Below, piece by piece: positions 48,105 to 56,012 of a DNA stretch of 64,000 nt. Under the pieces are notes generated by a model. It had not been told where the DNA came from. It did not search any database and saw only the letters and a list, made by a program, of their open reading frames with translations. The stretch covers positions 1 to 64,000 of the forward strand of contig CAKUIK010000007.1 of assembly GCA_934661005.1 (NCBI GenBank), read 5' to 3'. This DNA is from an uncultured Slackia sp. Lineage in GTDB: Bacteria > Actinomycetota > Coriobacteriia > Coriobacteriales > Eggerthellaceae. The position numbers and the translations under genes were made by a program. Positions within the stretch are counted from its first letter, which is position 1, and each line of letters begins with the position of its first letter.

Positions 48105-48839
48105 ATGGCCGGAATGAATGAGCGCCAAGGCAGCGCGACGATTCTGCTTGCTGATGACGATAGGAGTTTGCGCGTCGCTACAGCGCAAATGCTCTCAGAG
48201 GCTGGGTATATTTGCGCGGAAGCGTCGAACGGCAGTCAAGCGCTCGAGAGATTCACCAATATGAAGCCCGATCTTGTGATTCTTGACATTATGATGCCTG
48301 GACTTGATGGCTTTGAGGTGTGCGAGCGCATAAGGCAGGCTGACAGCATGGTACCGGTGCTGTTCTTCTCGGCCAAGGGAGATATCGTTGACAAGCGTAT
48401 AGGCTACAAGCTTGGTGCCGACGACTATCTGGTCAAGCCTTTTGCCGAAGAGGAACTTTTGCTGCGTGTTGAGGCGTTGCTTCGTCGCGCATGTCGAACG
48501 CAGGGCATGGCTTCCGATTGCGCGGGCGGGAAAGATCTTGGTATGCGCGAGATTGGTGATTTGAGAGTGGATTTGCGTCATGGCGATGTGTGGCGCAGGG
48601 GTGAGAAAATCGCCCTCACGCCAAAAGAACGACGAATTATGGCAACGCTTGCCGAACATCCGGGCGAAACGTTCGACAGAAATGATCTTATCAGGCTCGT
48701 GTGGGGCGAAGAGTACCTCAATACTTCTATTAGCATCCCTGTCTATATGCGCAAATTGCGCGAGAAAATCGAGGACGATCCGAGCGACCCGCGTTACCTG
48801 CAAACGGTATGGGGGCTTGGATACCGCTTGGGTGATTAG
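48105..48839 (+). CDS. OmpR/PhoB-family response regulator
   Basis: A 244-aa two-component regulator. The receiver domain has the acidic pair LLADDDRS (near 16), phospho-acceptor Asp in LVILDIMMPGLDG (near 63) and Lys in YLVKPFAE. A winged-helix DNA-binding domain occupies about 145-244 (LTPKERRIMATLAEHPGE; SIPVYMRKLREKIEDD; VWGLGYRLGD). It is the partner of the preceding haem-type kinase and probably controls the nitrite/DMSO-type respiratory genes. ATG 48105 follows GAAGGG. Confidence 0.92.
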   Translation: MAGMNERQGSATILLADDDRSLRVATAQMLSEAGYICAEASNGSQALERFTNMKPDLVILDIMMPGLDGFEVCERIRQADSMVPVLFFSAKGDIVDKRIGYKLGADDYLVKPFAEEELLLRVEALLRRACRTQGMASDCAGGKDLGMREIGDLRVDLRHGDVWRRGEKIALTPKERRIMATLAEHPGETFDRNDLIRLVWGEEYLNTSISIPVYMRKLREKIEDDPSDPRYLQTVWGLGYRLGD

Positions 48840-49066
48840 CTTGTCCTAAAGAGTGCGGCCCAGGAAGCGAGTGTCATAATTCTTATGGCAGCGCCCTTCG
48901 AGGTTTTCTTTTTGGCATAGTAACCAACGCAAAATAGAATAGTTCGATTCGAATCTGTCGATGCCACTATGGGGTATCGCTATTTCACCCATGCAGCGCA
49001 CCTTTTCTACGATGGTTTCGCGACGTCAAGGAGCACGTCGAGGGGCACCATGAGAAAGGGGCATTC
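48840..49066. other. Intergenic region after the response regulator
   Basis: No gene or clear hairpin is visible. The sequence GAGAAAGGGG at its end is the ribosome binding site of the following CoA-transferase remnant. Confidence 0.5.
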
Positions 49067-49162
49067 ATGAAACCATTGGAAGGAATCACGGTAATTGAGC
49101 TGAGCTCATATTTTGCTGTTCCTGGAGCCGGTTTCGCGAGAGTCGGCTCTGCGCAAGGTTAG
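49067..49162 (+). pseudogene. Remnant of a CaiB/BaiF (family III) CoA-transferase gene
   Basis: A 31-codon frame reads MKPLEGITVIELSSYFAVPG then stops after AGFARVGSAQG. The first 20 residues match the start of family III CoA-transferases (LxGxxVxxxSxxxAxPxA). A good ribosome binding site (GAAAGGGG) remains, but the other 370 or so residues expected are absent. The sequence after it is a repeat with the AACAGGTTTTG motif, which suggests deletion between repeats. Confidence 0.65.
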
Positions 49163-49196
49163 AATCTGTTGAATGCTTGCAGCGTTTAACAGGTTT
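49163..49196 (+). repeat. Inverted repeat with AACAGGTTTT motif, copy B
   Basis: AATCTGTTGAATGC and GCGTTTAACAGGTTT are an imperfect inverted repeat, related in sequence to 44153-44192 (shared TTAACAGGTTTTG and AAACGCT). Confidence 0.5.
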
Positions 49197-49298
49197 TGCG
49201 CCGGTAACCGTTCAATATTGCTGCCGCTTGGACAAAGGGTCGATGCTGGCTCGTTTTTTGCTGAATGAGGTAAGGGATATTACGGAAAGGCGGCGCGC

Positions 49299-50144
49299 AT
49301 GTCGTTTCATGAATTCAGCGTCGAGAGCGACGGGACTACTCTATATTGTAAGCGGTATTTGCCGAGTTCGGGAGAGGTGCCGCTCCAGCGTCCTGCGCTG
49401 CTTCTTATTCATGGCGGCTGCATCGACTGTGACTTTTACGATAGTGCCGGCCCGATTCTGGCGAACTTGTTCGACGCCGTGACGTTTGACAGACGCGGTT
49501 TTGGTCGGAGCGAACATCCCGCTAACGGCGACTATACGGTTGCGACCCAAACGCGCGACGCCTTGGAGGTCGTAAATGCCGCATTCGGCGATTCACCCAT
49601 ATTCGTTTTCGCGCATAGCGCAGGCGGTTCTGTTGGAATTAACTTTTCGACCGAATTCCCGAATCGCGTTCGCCAACTCATGCTGTTTGAGTCACCCGTG
49701 CTCGACTGTGTCGACCCGACTTCGCCTTTCATGGCAGATATCGTTCAAATGAAGAAGAATATCGAAGAAGGCCAGGAGGCGGGCTCGTTTGGCGGGGGTT
49801 TCCTTTTCGGCCTAGGGCCGAAGGACCCGCGCGCCTCGAAGTTTACGCGCGAGCAAAAGGCGCGCGCCTCGCATAACGTGCGCACGAGCATTGTGTGCGA
49901 GGCGGATATCTTTTTCGGCTTCAAGCCGAATTACGAGGCTCTTTCGAAAATCCCCGTTGTTATGGCGGCGGCCGAGCTGAACCGAGGATACCCGCTTGAG
50001 GGCTTGTCGGCGGCCGTAGCCGAACGCCTTGGCTGCCCTCTCGTGCGCTATCCTGGTGCTCATAATTGCCCAAGTGACTTGCCAATCGATTTCGCATGCA
50101 TGACCGCTGGGGTGTTTCTTATGGAGGGAAGAGGCTTGCTCTAA
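49299..50144 (+). CDS. Alpha/beta-fold hydrolase
   Basis: A 281-aa cytosolic hydrolase. The oxyanion region is LLIHGGCIDCDFYD, the nucleophile elbow is FAHSAGGSVG (Ser near 109), the acid is probably in the VMAAAELNRG region, and the catalytic His is in YPGAHNCPSD. Substrate unknown. ATG 49299 follows GGAAAGGCGG. It stands alone, between the CoA-transferase remnant and a terminator. Confidence 0.85.
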   Translation: MSFHEFSVESDGTTLYCKRYLPSSGEVPLQRPALLLIHGGCIDCDFYDSAGPILANLFDAVTFDRRGFGRSEHPANGDYTVATQTRDALEVVNAAFGDSPIFVFAHSAGGSVGINFSTEFPNRVRQLMLFESPVLDCVDPTSPFMADIVQMKKNIEEGQEAGSFGGGFLFGLGPKDPRASKFTREQKARASHNVRTSIVCEADIFFGFKPNYEALSKIPVVMAAAELNRGYPLEGLSAAVAERLGCPLVRYPGAHNCPSDLPIDFACMTAGVFLMEGRGLL

Positions 50145-50201
50145 GCCGTCTCGCGACGCATCGATCCAAAACGCCTGACAAAGAATATGAAACGGAAAAT
50201 T

Positions 50202-50222
50202 CGCCGCTTGCCGGCGTTTTTT
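50202..50222 (+). terminator. Terminator of the alpha/beta hydrolase gene
   Basis: CGCCG-CTTGC-CGGCG followed by six T. Confidence 0.85.
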
Positions 50223-50232
50223 CTTGCCGTTT

Positions 50233-50298
50233 GCACTTTAGTACGCCGCCGTGCTAAACTATCTCTCGCATTGAGCACTTTAGCACGCTAAAGTGCTC
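50233..50298. promoter_or_regulatory. Cluster of GCACTTTAG operator-like repeats upstream of the amino-acid ABC transporter
   Basis: A perfect 12-bp inverted repeat GAGCACTTTAGC-AC-GCTAAAGTGCTC sits at 50273-50298. Two more copies of the motif occur just upstream: GCACTTTAGTAC (50233-50244) and the reverse GTGCTAAACT (50251-50260). Four half-sites of one consensus in 66 bp strongly suggest a repressor binding region. Confidence 0.7.
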
Positions 50299-50381
50299 CG
50301 GGGCAGTCGCCACGCTGCCAGAAGGGAAGGGCGCCGGTAGCAAGCCGTCGCGAACGATAGATTATCGAAGAGGTATTTCAT

Positions 50382-51203
50382 ATGAAGAAGAAATGGTCCC
50401 TTATCGCGGCAGCCGCCGCAGCGCTCGCGCTCGCTGGCTGCACGCTCGCCGGTTGCGGCTCGAACGATGCCGCCAAAGATTCCGCGAATTCCGACACCAC
50501 CAAGCTCATCGTCGGCTTCGACCAGTCGTATCCGCCGTATGGCTTTGTCGGCGACGACGGCAACTACACCGGTTTTGACCTCGATCTCGCTACCGAGGTC
50601 GCCAATCGCAACGGTTGGGACATCCAGCTCGAGGCTATCGATTGGGACGCGAAAGACACGCTGCTCAATTCTGGTGCTATCAACTGCATTTGGAACGGCT
50701 TCACCCTGGAAGGTCGCGAAGACGACTACACCTTCACCGATCCGTACATGCTGAATGCCCAGGTTGTTGTTGTGAAGTCGAGCTCGGGCATCAAGAGCCT
50801 TGACGATCTTGCGGGCAAGAACGTCATCACCCAGACCGACTCTGCCGCCCAGGAAGTGCTCGAGGGCGACAAGGCCGACCTCGCAGCCACATTCGCGCAG
50901 CTCGAGACCATCGGTGATTACAACACCGCATTCATGCAGCTCGAATCGGGCGCCGTCGATGCCGTCGCTTGTGACCTGTCCATCGCCCAGTATCAGATGT
51001 CTGCCAAACCCGGCGTGTACACCCAGCTTTCCGATGAACTTTCCAGCGAGCACTACGCCGTTGGCGTGAAGAAGGGCAACACCGAGCTCGCGCAGAAGAT
51101 CACCGACACCCTGAAGGCCATGAATGAAGATGGCACCGTGAAGCAGCTGTGCGAGAAATATGCCGACTATGGTCTGAGCTACGAGAACTGGATTCTGAAA
51201 TAA
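50382..51203 (+). CDS. Amino-acid ABC transporter substrate-binding lipoprotein
   Basis: A 273-aa family 3 solute-binding protein. The lipobox LAGC lies at 17-20. The ligand-binding fold starts KLIVGFDQSYPPYGFVGDDGNYTGFDLDLA (in parts: FDQSYPPYGF and GFDLDLA), typical of polar amino acid or cystine binders. Expected ligand contacts include the aromatic residue of PPYGF and an acidic residue in SGAVDAVACD. ATG follows GAAGAGG. It is the first gene of a three-gene transporter operon behind the GCACTTTAG operator cluster. Confidence 0.92.
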   Translation: MKKKWSLIAAAAAALALAGCTLAGCGSNDAAKDSANSDTTKLIVGFDQSYPPYGFVGDDGNYTGFDLDLATEVANRNGWDIQLEAIDWDAKDTLLNSGAINCIWNGFTLEGREDDYTFTDPYMLNAQVVVVKSSSGIKSLDDLAGKNVITQTDSAAQEVLEGDKADLAATFAQLETIGDYNTAFMQLESGAVDAVACDLSIAQYQMSAKPGVYTQLSDELSSEHYAVGVKKGNTELAQKITDTLKAMNEDGTVKQLCEKYADYGLSYENWILK

Positions 51204-51311
51204 GATAGAATCGGTTGAAACATATGCGAGGCGTTTGGCAAGGCGCCTTGTGGCGGAATCGCGGGCGGAGCAATCCGTTCGCGATTCATGCTGTTAAGAG
51301 AGAGGATTGCC

Positions 51312-51965
51312 GTGGATATTTCCACTATGCTCACCATGCTGGGTCAAGGCTTCGTGGTCACCCTGCAGATTTTCTTCCTCACGCTTTTGGGCTCGTTGCC
51401 CCTTGGCGTGCTGGTAGCGTTGGGCCGCATGAGCCGCGTCAAGCCCCTTGCATGGCTTATGCGCCTGTATATTTCCATCATGCGCGGTACGCCGCTCATG
51501 CTGCAGATGTTCTTCATCTACTTCGCGCCGTATTACCTGTTCGGCATGGACCTGTCCACCGATTCGAAATTCAACGCGACCATCGTTGCGTTCATCATCA
51601 ACTATGCGGCGTATTTCGCGGAAATCTACCGCAGCGGCATCCAGTCCATTCCGCGCGGCCAATACGAAGCCGCCGAAGTGCTGGGCTATTCGCGCGTCCA
51701 AACGTTTATGAAGATCGTGCTTCCGCAGGTCATTAAGCGAATTTTGCCTGCAATGGGCAACGAAATCATCACGCTCGTGAAAGATACGTCGCTTGCGTTC
51801 GCCATTGGCGTGGCCGAAATGTTCTCCACGGCGAAGGCGCTCGTCGCCTCGCAGGTCAGCATGCTGCCGTTCGTGTTTGCGGCCGCCTTCTACTGGGTGT
51901 TCAACTTCATTGTGGAAGTGGTGCTGAACAGGGTGGAAAAGAAGCTGAGCTACTACCACGACTAA
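51312..51965 (+). CDS. Amino-acid ABC transporter permease
   Basis: A 217-aa inner-membrane permease of the HisM/GlnP family with about five helices. It starts MDISTMLTMLGQGFVVTLQIF, has the family motif RGTPLMLQMFFIYF, and the EAA loop EAAEVLGYSRVQTFMKIVLPQ that contacts the ATPase. GTG 51312 is preferred because AGAGAGGATT precedes it. Separated from the ATPase gene by repeat element copy 4. Confidence 0.9.
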   Translation: MDISTMLTMLGQGFVVTLQIFFLTLLGSLPLGVLVALGRMSRVKPLAWLMRLYISIMRGTPLMLQMFFIYFAPYYLFGMDLSTDSKFNATIVAFIINYAAYFAEIYRSGIQSIPRGQYEAAEVLGYSRVQTFMKIVLPQVIKRILPAMGNEIITLVKDTSLAFAIGVAEMFSTAKALVASQVSMLPFVFAAAFYWVFNFIVEVVLNRVEKKLSYYHD

Positions 51966-51983
51966 GCGTGAACGAGAGCGAAA

Positions 51984-52138
51984 GCTTTTGCCCCGCCGAT
52001 GTATGCGGAGCAAAACTTCGCTTTTCTCAAACGTGCTTTTATTTATGAGATAGTGAAAGCGAGGCGCGACGCATAGCGAGCCGAAGGCGAGCGGTAGAAG
52101 CGCCGTGTTTTGCGCAGCATCGTCGGCGGGGCAAAAGC
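51984..52138 (-). repeat. Core-plus-arms intergenic element, copy 4 (inside the ABC operon)
   Basis: The arms GCTTTTGCCCCGCCGA (51984-51999) and its exact reverse complement (52123-52138) continue inward with imperfect pairing (ATGCGGAGCAAAAC against GTTTTGCGCAGCAT). On the minus strand the interior reads CTACCGCTCGCCTTCGGCTC, GCTATGCG and later GCACGTTTGAG, the same core as copies 1 and 2. Confidence 0.85.
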
Positions 52139-52159
52139 CGGCGGGATACGGAGGTCACC

Positions 52160-52930
52160 ATGGCCGAAAACAAACCAGTCGTGCGCCTGTCGCACATTAA
52201 GAAAAGCTTCGGCGACGCCGAAGTTCTCAAAGATATTTCGCTCGAAGTGAACCCGGGCGAGGTCGTTGCGATCATCGGGCCGTCGGGCGGCGGCAAGTCG
52301 ACGCTTTTGCGTTGCGCCACGCTGCTCGAGACGTTCGATGCGGGCGAGCTTTCCTATGGCGACCTTGAGGTCGCCACTATGCAAAACGGTAAGGCGGTCT
52401 ATGGCAAAAAAGACGTGCTGCGCGCAGCGAAATCGCGCTTTGGCCTTGTATTCCAGAACTACAACTTGTTCCCGCACTACACGGTGCTCAAAAATATCAT
52501 GGATGCGCCCATTGCCGTGCAAAAGCGCGATAAGGCCGATGTCGAACGCCAGGCCCGCGAACTCATCGCGAAAATGGGCCTCGAGGGCAACGAGGGCAAG
52601 GTTCCTTGTGAGCTTTCCGGCGGTCAGCAGCAGCGCGTTTCCATTGCTCGCGCGCTATGCCTGAACCCCGATATCGTCTTCTTCGACGAACCCACGAGCG
52701 CGCTCGACCCCGAGCTTACCGCCGAGGTGTTGAAGGTCATCAAGCAGCTCGCCGCTGAGCACATGACCATGGTCATCGTGACGCACGAGATGTCGTTCGC
52801 GCGCGATGTCGCCGATCGCATTGTGTTCATGGATGGTGGCGTCATTGTTGAAGAGGGCCCGGCTGAGCGGGTTATCAACAATCCCCAGCACGACCGTACG
52901 AAAGCATTCCTCAACCGCTACGACGACTAG
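52160..52930 (+). CDS. Amino-acid ABC transporter ATP-binding protein
   Basis: A 256-aa ABC ATPase. Walker A is GPSGGGKST (about 39-47), the Q-loop is in FGLVFQNYNLFPHYTVL, the signature is LSGGQQQRVSIARAL, Walker B is IVFFDEPTSALDPE, and the H-loop is VTHEM. The GlnQ/HisP family powers polar amino-acid uptake. ATG follows ACGGAGGTCACC. Likely cotranscribed with the permease despite the 194-bp gap. Confidence 0.94.
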   Translation: MAENKPVVRLSHIKKSFGDAEVLKDISLEVNPGEVVAIIGPSGGGKSTLLRCATLLETFDAGELSYGDLEVATMQNGKAVYGKKDVLRAAKSRFGLVFQNYNLFPHYTVLKNIMDAPIAVQKRDKADVERQARELIAKMGLEGNEGKVPCELSGGQQQRVSIARALCLNPDIVFFDEPTSALDPELTAEVLKVIKQLAAEHMTMVIVTHEMSFARDVADRIVFMDGGVIVEEGPAERVINNPQHDRTKAFLNRYDD

Positions 52931-53041
52931 GCTAGAACATCGTGCTGCCTCGTCGCGCGTCAGAACTTTGACGTATTCATCTTAGAATCGCGATACGCTC
53001 AGATAATTACGCAGTTATCCGAGTGCTCGCAAATGAGAAAG

Positions 53042-53080
53042 CCCCTAACCTGGAGTTTTATAAACTAAGGTTAGGGGATT
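53042..53080. terminator. Bidirectional terminator-like hairpin after the ABC operon
   Basis: CCCCTAACCT and AGGTTAGGGG enclose a second inverted repeat AGTTT-TAT-AAACT, giving an extended stem of about 15 bp, followed by ATTTCTTG. Confidence 0.7.
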
Positions 53081-53138
53081 TCTTGTCGCCTAGGGATTCA
53101 TCTGCGCATATCGCGATTCTACGATTGAAGGCTGCTTG

Positions 53139-53176
53139 ATGTGCTCAATGCTCGGAGCATTGAGCACATTCCGTTT
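53139..53176. repeat. 31-bp perfect palindrome with T tract
   Basis: ATGTGCTCAATGCTC-G-GAGCATTGAGCACAT at 53139-53169 is perfect and is followed by TCCGTTTTT, so it may act as a terminator. It contains GCATTGAGCAC, which also occurs immediately before the operator palindrome at 50269. Confidence 0.6.
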
Positions 53177-53188
53177 TTGCATAAAATC

Positions 53189-53317
53189 GCGCGAAGTGCG
53201 TACCCTCTCTGGGATGTGTGGGGTTGTCTCCTTTTGCGAAAGAACGCGACCTGGGCTTTTGATGGTCGTCAACAAGCGTAACGGGGACGATTTCTTCCTA
53301 GGGTACGCACTTCGCGC
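53189..53317. repeat. Large inverted repeat near hpf
   Basis: GCGCGAAGTGCGTACCCT (53189-53206) and its exact reverse complement (53300-53317) are separated by 93 bases with no gene. The 464-bp gap from 52931 to 53394 holds this element, two other hairpins and the hpf terminator. Confidence 0.7.
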
Positions 53318-53324
53318 ATTTTCA

Positions 53325-53373
53325 TGTAAAACAAAACGGAAGGCCCCCGGAGCGAACTCCGGGGGCCTTCCGC
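53325..53373 (-). terminator. Terminator of hpf
   Basis: CGGAAGGCCCCCGGAG and CTCCGGGGGCCTTCCG pair around CGAA. Read on the minus strand it is followed by TTTTGTTTTAC. Confidence 0.85.
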
Positions 53374-53394
53374 CTCCAAGGGTTGGATGGCAAG

Positions 53395-53961
53395 TTATTC
53401 GGCCTTCGGCTTCAGCAGGCCATAGCCGCCTTCGGTGCGGCGATACATCACGTTGACCTCGTCGGTGTCGCGATCGGTGTACACCAAGAAGTCGTGGCCC
53501 AGAAGGTCAATCTGAATCATGGCCTCTTCCTCAGTCATGGGCGTGAACTCGATTTCCTTCACGCGAACGACTTCGTCTTCGGCAGAAAGCTCGGCCATGA
53601 GCTCGTCAAGCGAAGCGCCGGTAGGCTGAATCACCTGGTCAACCTTCAGAGTCTCGCGCATGCGGTAGTCGATGACGCGAGTCTTGTACTTGCGCAGCTG
53701 ACGCAGCACCTTTGCGGCGGCCACGTCAATGGCGGCGTACATGTCTTCCTCGTGCTCTTCCACGTGAATGGTGTGGCCCTTCGGGCGAATGGTCACTTCG
53801 CAGATGCAAGGAACCGCGCGGTTTTTCTCGACACGCAGAACAACTTCGGCCTTCGGAATGTCGATGCTCAGAACCTTCATCGCATTGCCGATTTTCTCAA
53901 CGGCGTAGTCGTTGAGCGCGTCGGTGACGGTGACTTTGCGACCGATGACAGTGACTTCCAT
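53395..53961 (-). CDS. hpf: Ribosome hibernation-promoting factor, long form
   Basis: A 188-aa protein. Residues 1-100 form the S30AE/RaiA domain that occupies the decoding site of the 30S subunit. Residues about 130-188 form the C-terminal dimerisation domain (TPMTEEEAMIQIDLLGHDFLVYTDRDT in parts: TEEEAMIQIDLLGH and FLVYTDRDT), which links two 70S particles into 100S dimers in stationary phase. ATG follows GGGAAAGGATG on the minus strand. The gene has its own terminator; the upstream 245-bp gap to the amidohydrolase gene contains its promoter region. Confidence 0.95.
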   Translation of the reverse strand: MEVTVIGRKVTVTDALNDYAVEKIGNAMKVLSIDIPKAEVVLRVEKNRAVPCICEVTIRPKGHTIHVEEHEEDMYAAIDVAAAKVLRQLRKYKTRVIDYRMRETLKVDQVIQPTGASLDELMAELSAEDEVVRVKEIEFTPMTEEEAMIQIDLLGHDFLVYTDRDTDEVNVMYRRTEGGYGLLKPKAE

Positions 53962-54206
53962 GATTTACCATCCTTTCCCTTGTGCGCTCGAGCCTTAATT
54001 CCCCACTCGAGCGATTTTGCGGCGATGGCGGCGCCGCGCGCGGGGGCTCAAACGAGCCGAATCCCTAGCGAATGAACTCGCTTTCTGGCTCATATGGTAG
54101 CGCACTTGGCGGGTCAAAATGGCGAGGCGTTGCCATCTCGTGATGCGACCTGCGTCCACGCGGCGGGGCGTGTCTATGCGCCCCGTATAACGCACCCGGG
54201 CGTGTC

Positions 54207-55847
54207 TTACGCTTTACGTGAATCGAACACGGGCCGACCCGCTAAAAACGTCGCAATCGCATGCGTTTCGAGCATGAGCTCGGGGCACTGCTCGGCATCG
54301 GCGAGTGGGTTGCGGTCGAACGCGGCGATGTCGGCCCACATGCCCGCTGCGAGTTTCCCCATTTCGTTTTCACGTCCCGCGGAAGCGGCGGCTCCCGCTG
54401 TGTAAGCGCGAATTGCATCGGCGGCGGAAATGCGCTCGCTCGCAAGCCACCCACCCTTCGGTTCGTGCGTTTTCGCATCTTGCCTGGTGACGGCTGTATA
54501 AATGCCCGGCCACGGGTTTACGTCCACGACGGGCGAATCGGTGCCGAACGCGAGCGTTGCGCCTTCGCGCAAAAACGACGCGAATGGCCACATCACCTTG
54601 CAGCGTTCATCGCCCAGATCTCGCTCCGGGCCGCCTGGGTCGAGCGTGATGTGCGGCGGCTGAGCCGACGCCACGATTCCCGCCTTTGCGAGTCGCGCGA
54701 TGTCGGGCTCTTTCATGTTCTCTAGATGCTCAATGCAGTGATGGCCAATCGCAGGGGCGCCGAATCGTGCGTTCGCCTCTTCGAAAATGTCGATCGCCTG
54801 CGTAATGGCCTCATCGCCGATGGCGTGAATGCGCACGGCGAACCCGCGCCGCGCCGCTTCCATCACGTAATCGCGCATGAGCGCGGGCTCCACCGTGGGG
54901 CGCCCGCAATCGCCTTCGAAATGCGCATTGGTGTAGGGCTCGGCGAGCCAGGCGGTATGCTGGCTCGAAACGCCGTCGAAGAATTGCTTGAATCCGCGCG
55001 CTTGCACCAAGGGCCCGCGCAACTCGTCGCGCATGCTTTCGAAACGAGAAACGTCGCGCGTAAGCGTGGGGAAGAGGTGCGCGCGGCACGTGAGTTGACC
55101 GCGGCCTTCGAGCGTGCGATAGATGTCGTCTCTCACGAAGTCGAGCCCGGGTTCGGCGGAAAGCGCCATATCGCAGATGCTCGTGATGCCGAGGCTTGCA
55201 AGCCTCGCGAGAAATCCCTGATAGGCGCTAAGAATCTCCTCGCCGGAAAACGTCGCCATGATGCGCGGCATGAGCGCCATGGCTGCCGCTTCGCGCACGA
55301 TGCCCGTGAGCTCGCCGTTTTCGTCGACGTCGTAGCTGCCGCCGGCTGGCGGTATGCTTTCGCGCGAAATCCCCAGCTCGCGCAGTGCGCACGAGTTCAG
55401 CCACAGGGTATGGGCATCGCCGGAATACAGGGCGACGGGGCGGTTGGGGAAAGCGGCGTCAAGTGAGGCTCTGCTCGGTAGCACGGGAGGGTTCCAGCGG
55501 TACTCGCGCCACCCTTGCGCCAAAAGCCAGCCATGGGGCTTTCGCTCGGCGAGGGGGGCGAGCCGCGCGACGCAGTCGGCTTCCGATTCCCCCAAAAACA
55601 TTTCGGCTAAAGGGCTCGAATACAGTGCCGAATGGAACGCGTGAACGTGCGCGTCGTGAAAGCCGGCGCATAGGAATGCGTCGCCAAAATCCTCTACGCG
55701 TGTGGAAGGGCCGATGAATGCCTCCGCCTCGTCCTTCGGCACCACGGCGCAAATAAGCCCACCTCGTACGCAAATCGCCAAGGGAAGAGCCTCATCGCTC
55801 GTGCCCGTGAACACGTTTTCGCTCATAAAGACCGATTCTGCCTGCAT
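54207..55847 (-). CDS. YtcJ-like metal-dependent amidohydrolase
   Basis: A 546-aa member of the amidohydrolase family 3 (YtcJ/LAF3-type). The first metal motif is FHDAHVHAF (near 65), the second histidine pair lies in VRIHAIGDEA and GHHCIEHLE, and the final Asp is in FGTDSPVVDVNPW. The substrate is unknown; relatives hydrolyse cyclic amides. ATG 55847 has GAGAGGGGAA upstream on the minus strand; a much longer open frame to 57617 is antisense to nhaA and has no ribosome binding site. Confidence 0.88.
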   Translation of the reverse strand: MQAESVFMSENVFTGTSDEALPLAICVRGGLICAVVPKDEAEAFIGPSTRVEDFGDAFLCAGFHDAHVHAFHSALYSSPLAEMFLGESEADCVARLAPLAERKPHGWLLAQGWREYRWNPPVLPSRASLDAAFPNRPVALYSGDAHTLWLNSCALRELGISRESIPPAGGSYDVDENGELTGIVREAAAMALMPRIMATFSGEEILSAYQGFLARLASLGITSICDMALSAEPGLDFVRDDIYRTLEGRGQLTCRAHLFPTLTRDVSRFESMRDELRGPLVQARGFKQFFDGVSSQHTAWLAEPYTNAHFEGDCGRPTVEPALMRDYVMEAARRGFAVRIHAIGDEAITQAIDIFEEANARFGAPAIGHHCIEHLENMKEPDIARLAKAGIVASAQPPHITLDPGGPERDLGDERCKVMWPFASFLREGATLAFGTDSPVVDVNPWPGIYTAVTRQDAKTHEPKGGWLASERISAADAIRAYTAGAAASAGRENEMGKLAAGMWADIAAFDRNPLADAEQCPELMLETHAIATFLAGRPVFDSRKA

Positions 55848-56012
55848 GCGTTCCCCTCTCGCGCATATTTCGTGGTGCGGAGCAACGGCTGGGCAACGTC
55901 CGAGCGGTTCCCCGCGAATGCTGCGGCTATAATACTGCTTCCGAAAAATAATGCTTTCGTTGCTTTCGAAAAACCCTGTCTTCGAAAACGGAAAAATCCA
56001 GATTGGAGCAGC

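Noticed and set aside
51215..51736. A 173-codon frame across the ABC permease
   Set aside because: Out-of-frame overlap with a clear permease; His/Arg-rich translation typical of a shadow frame.
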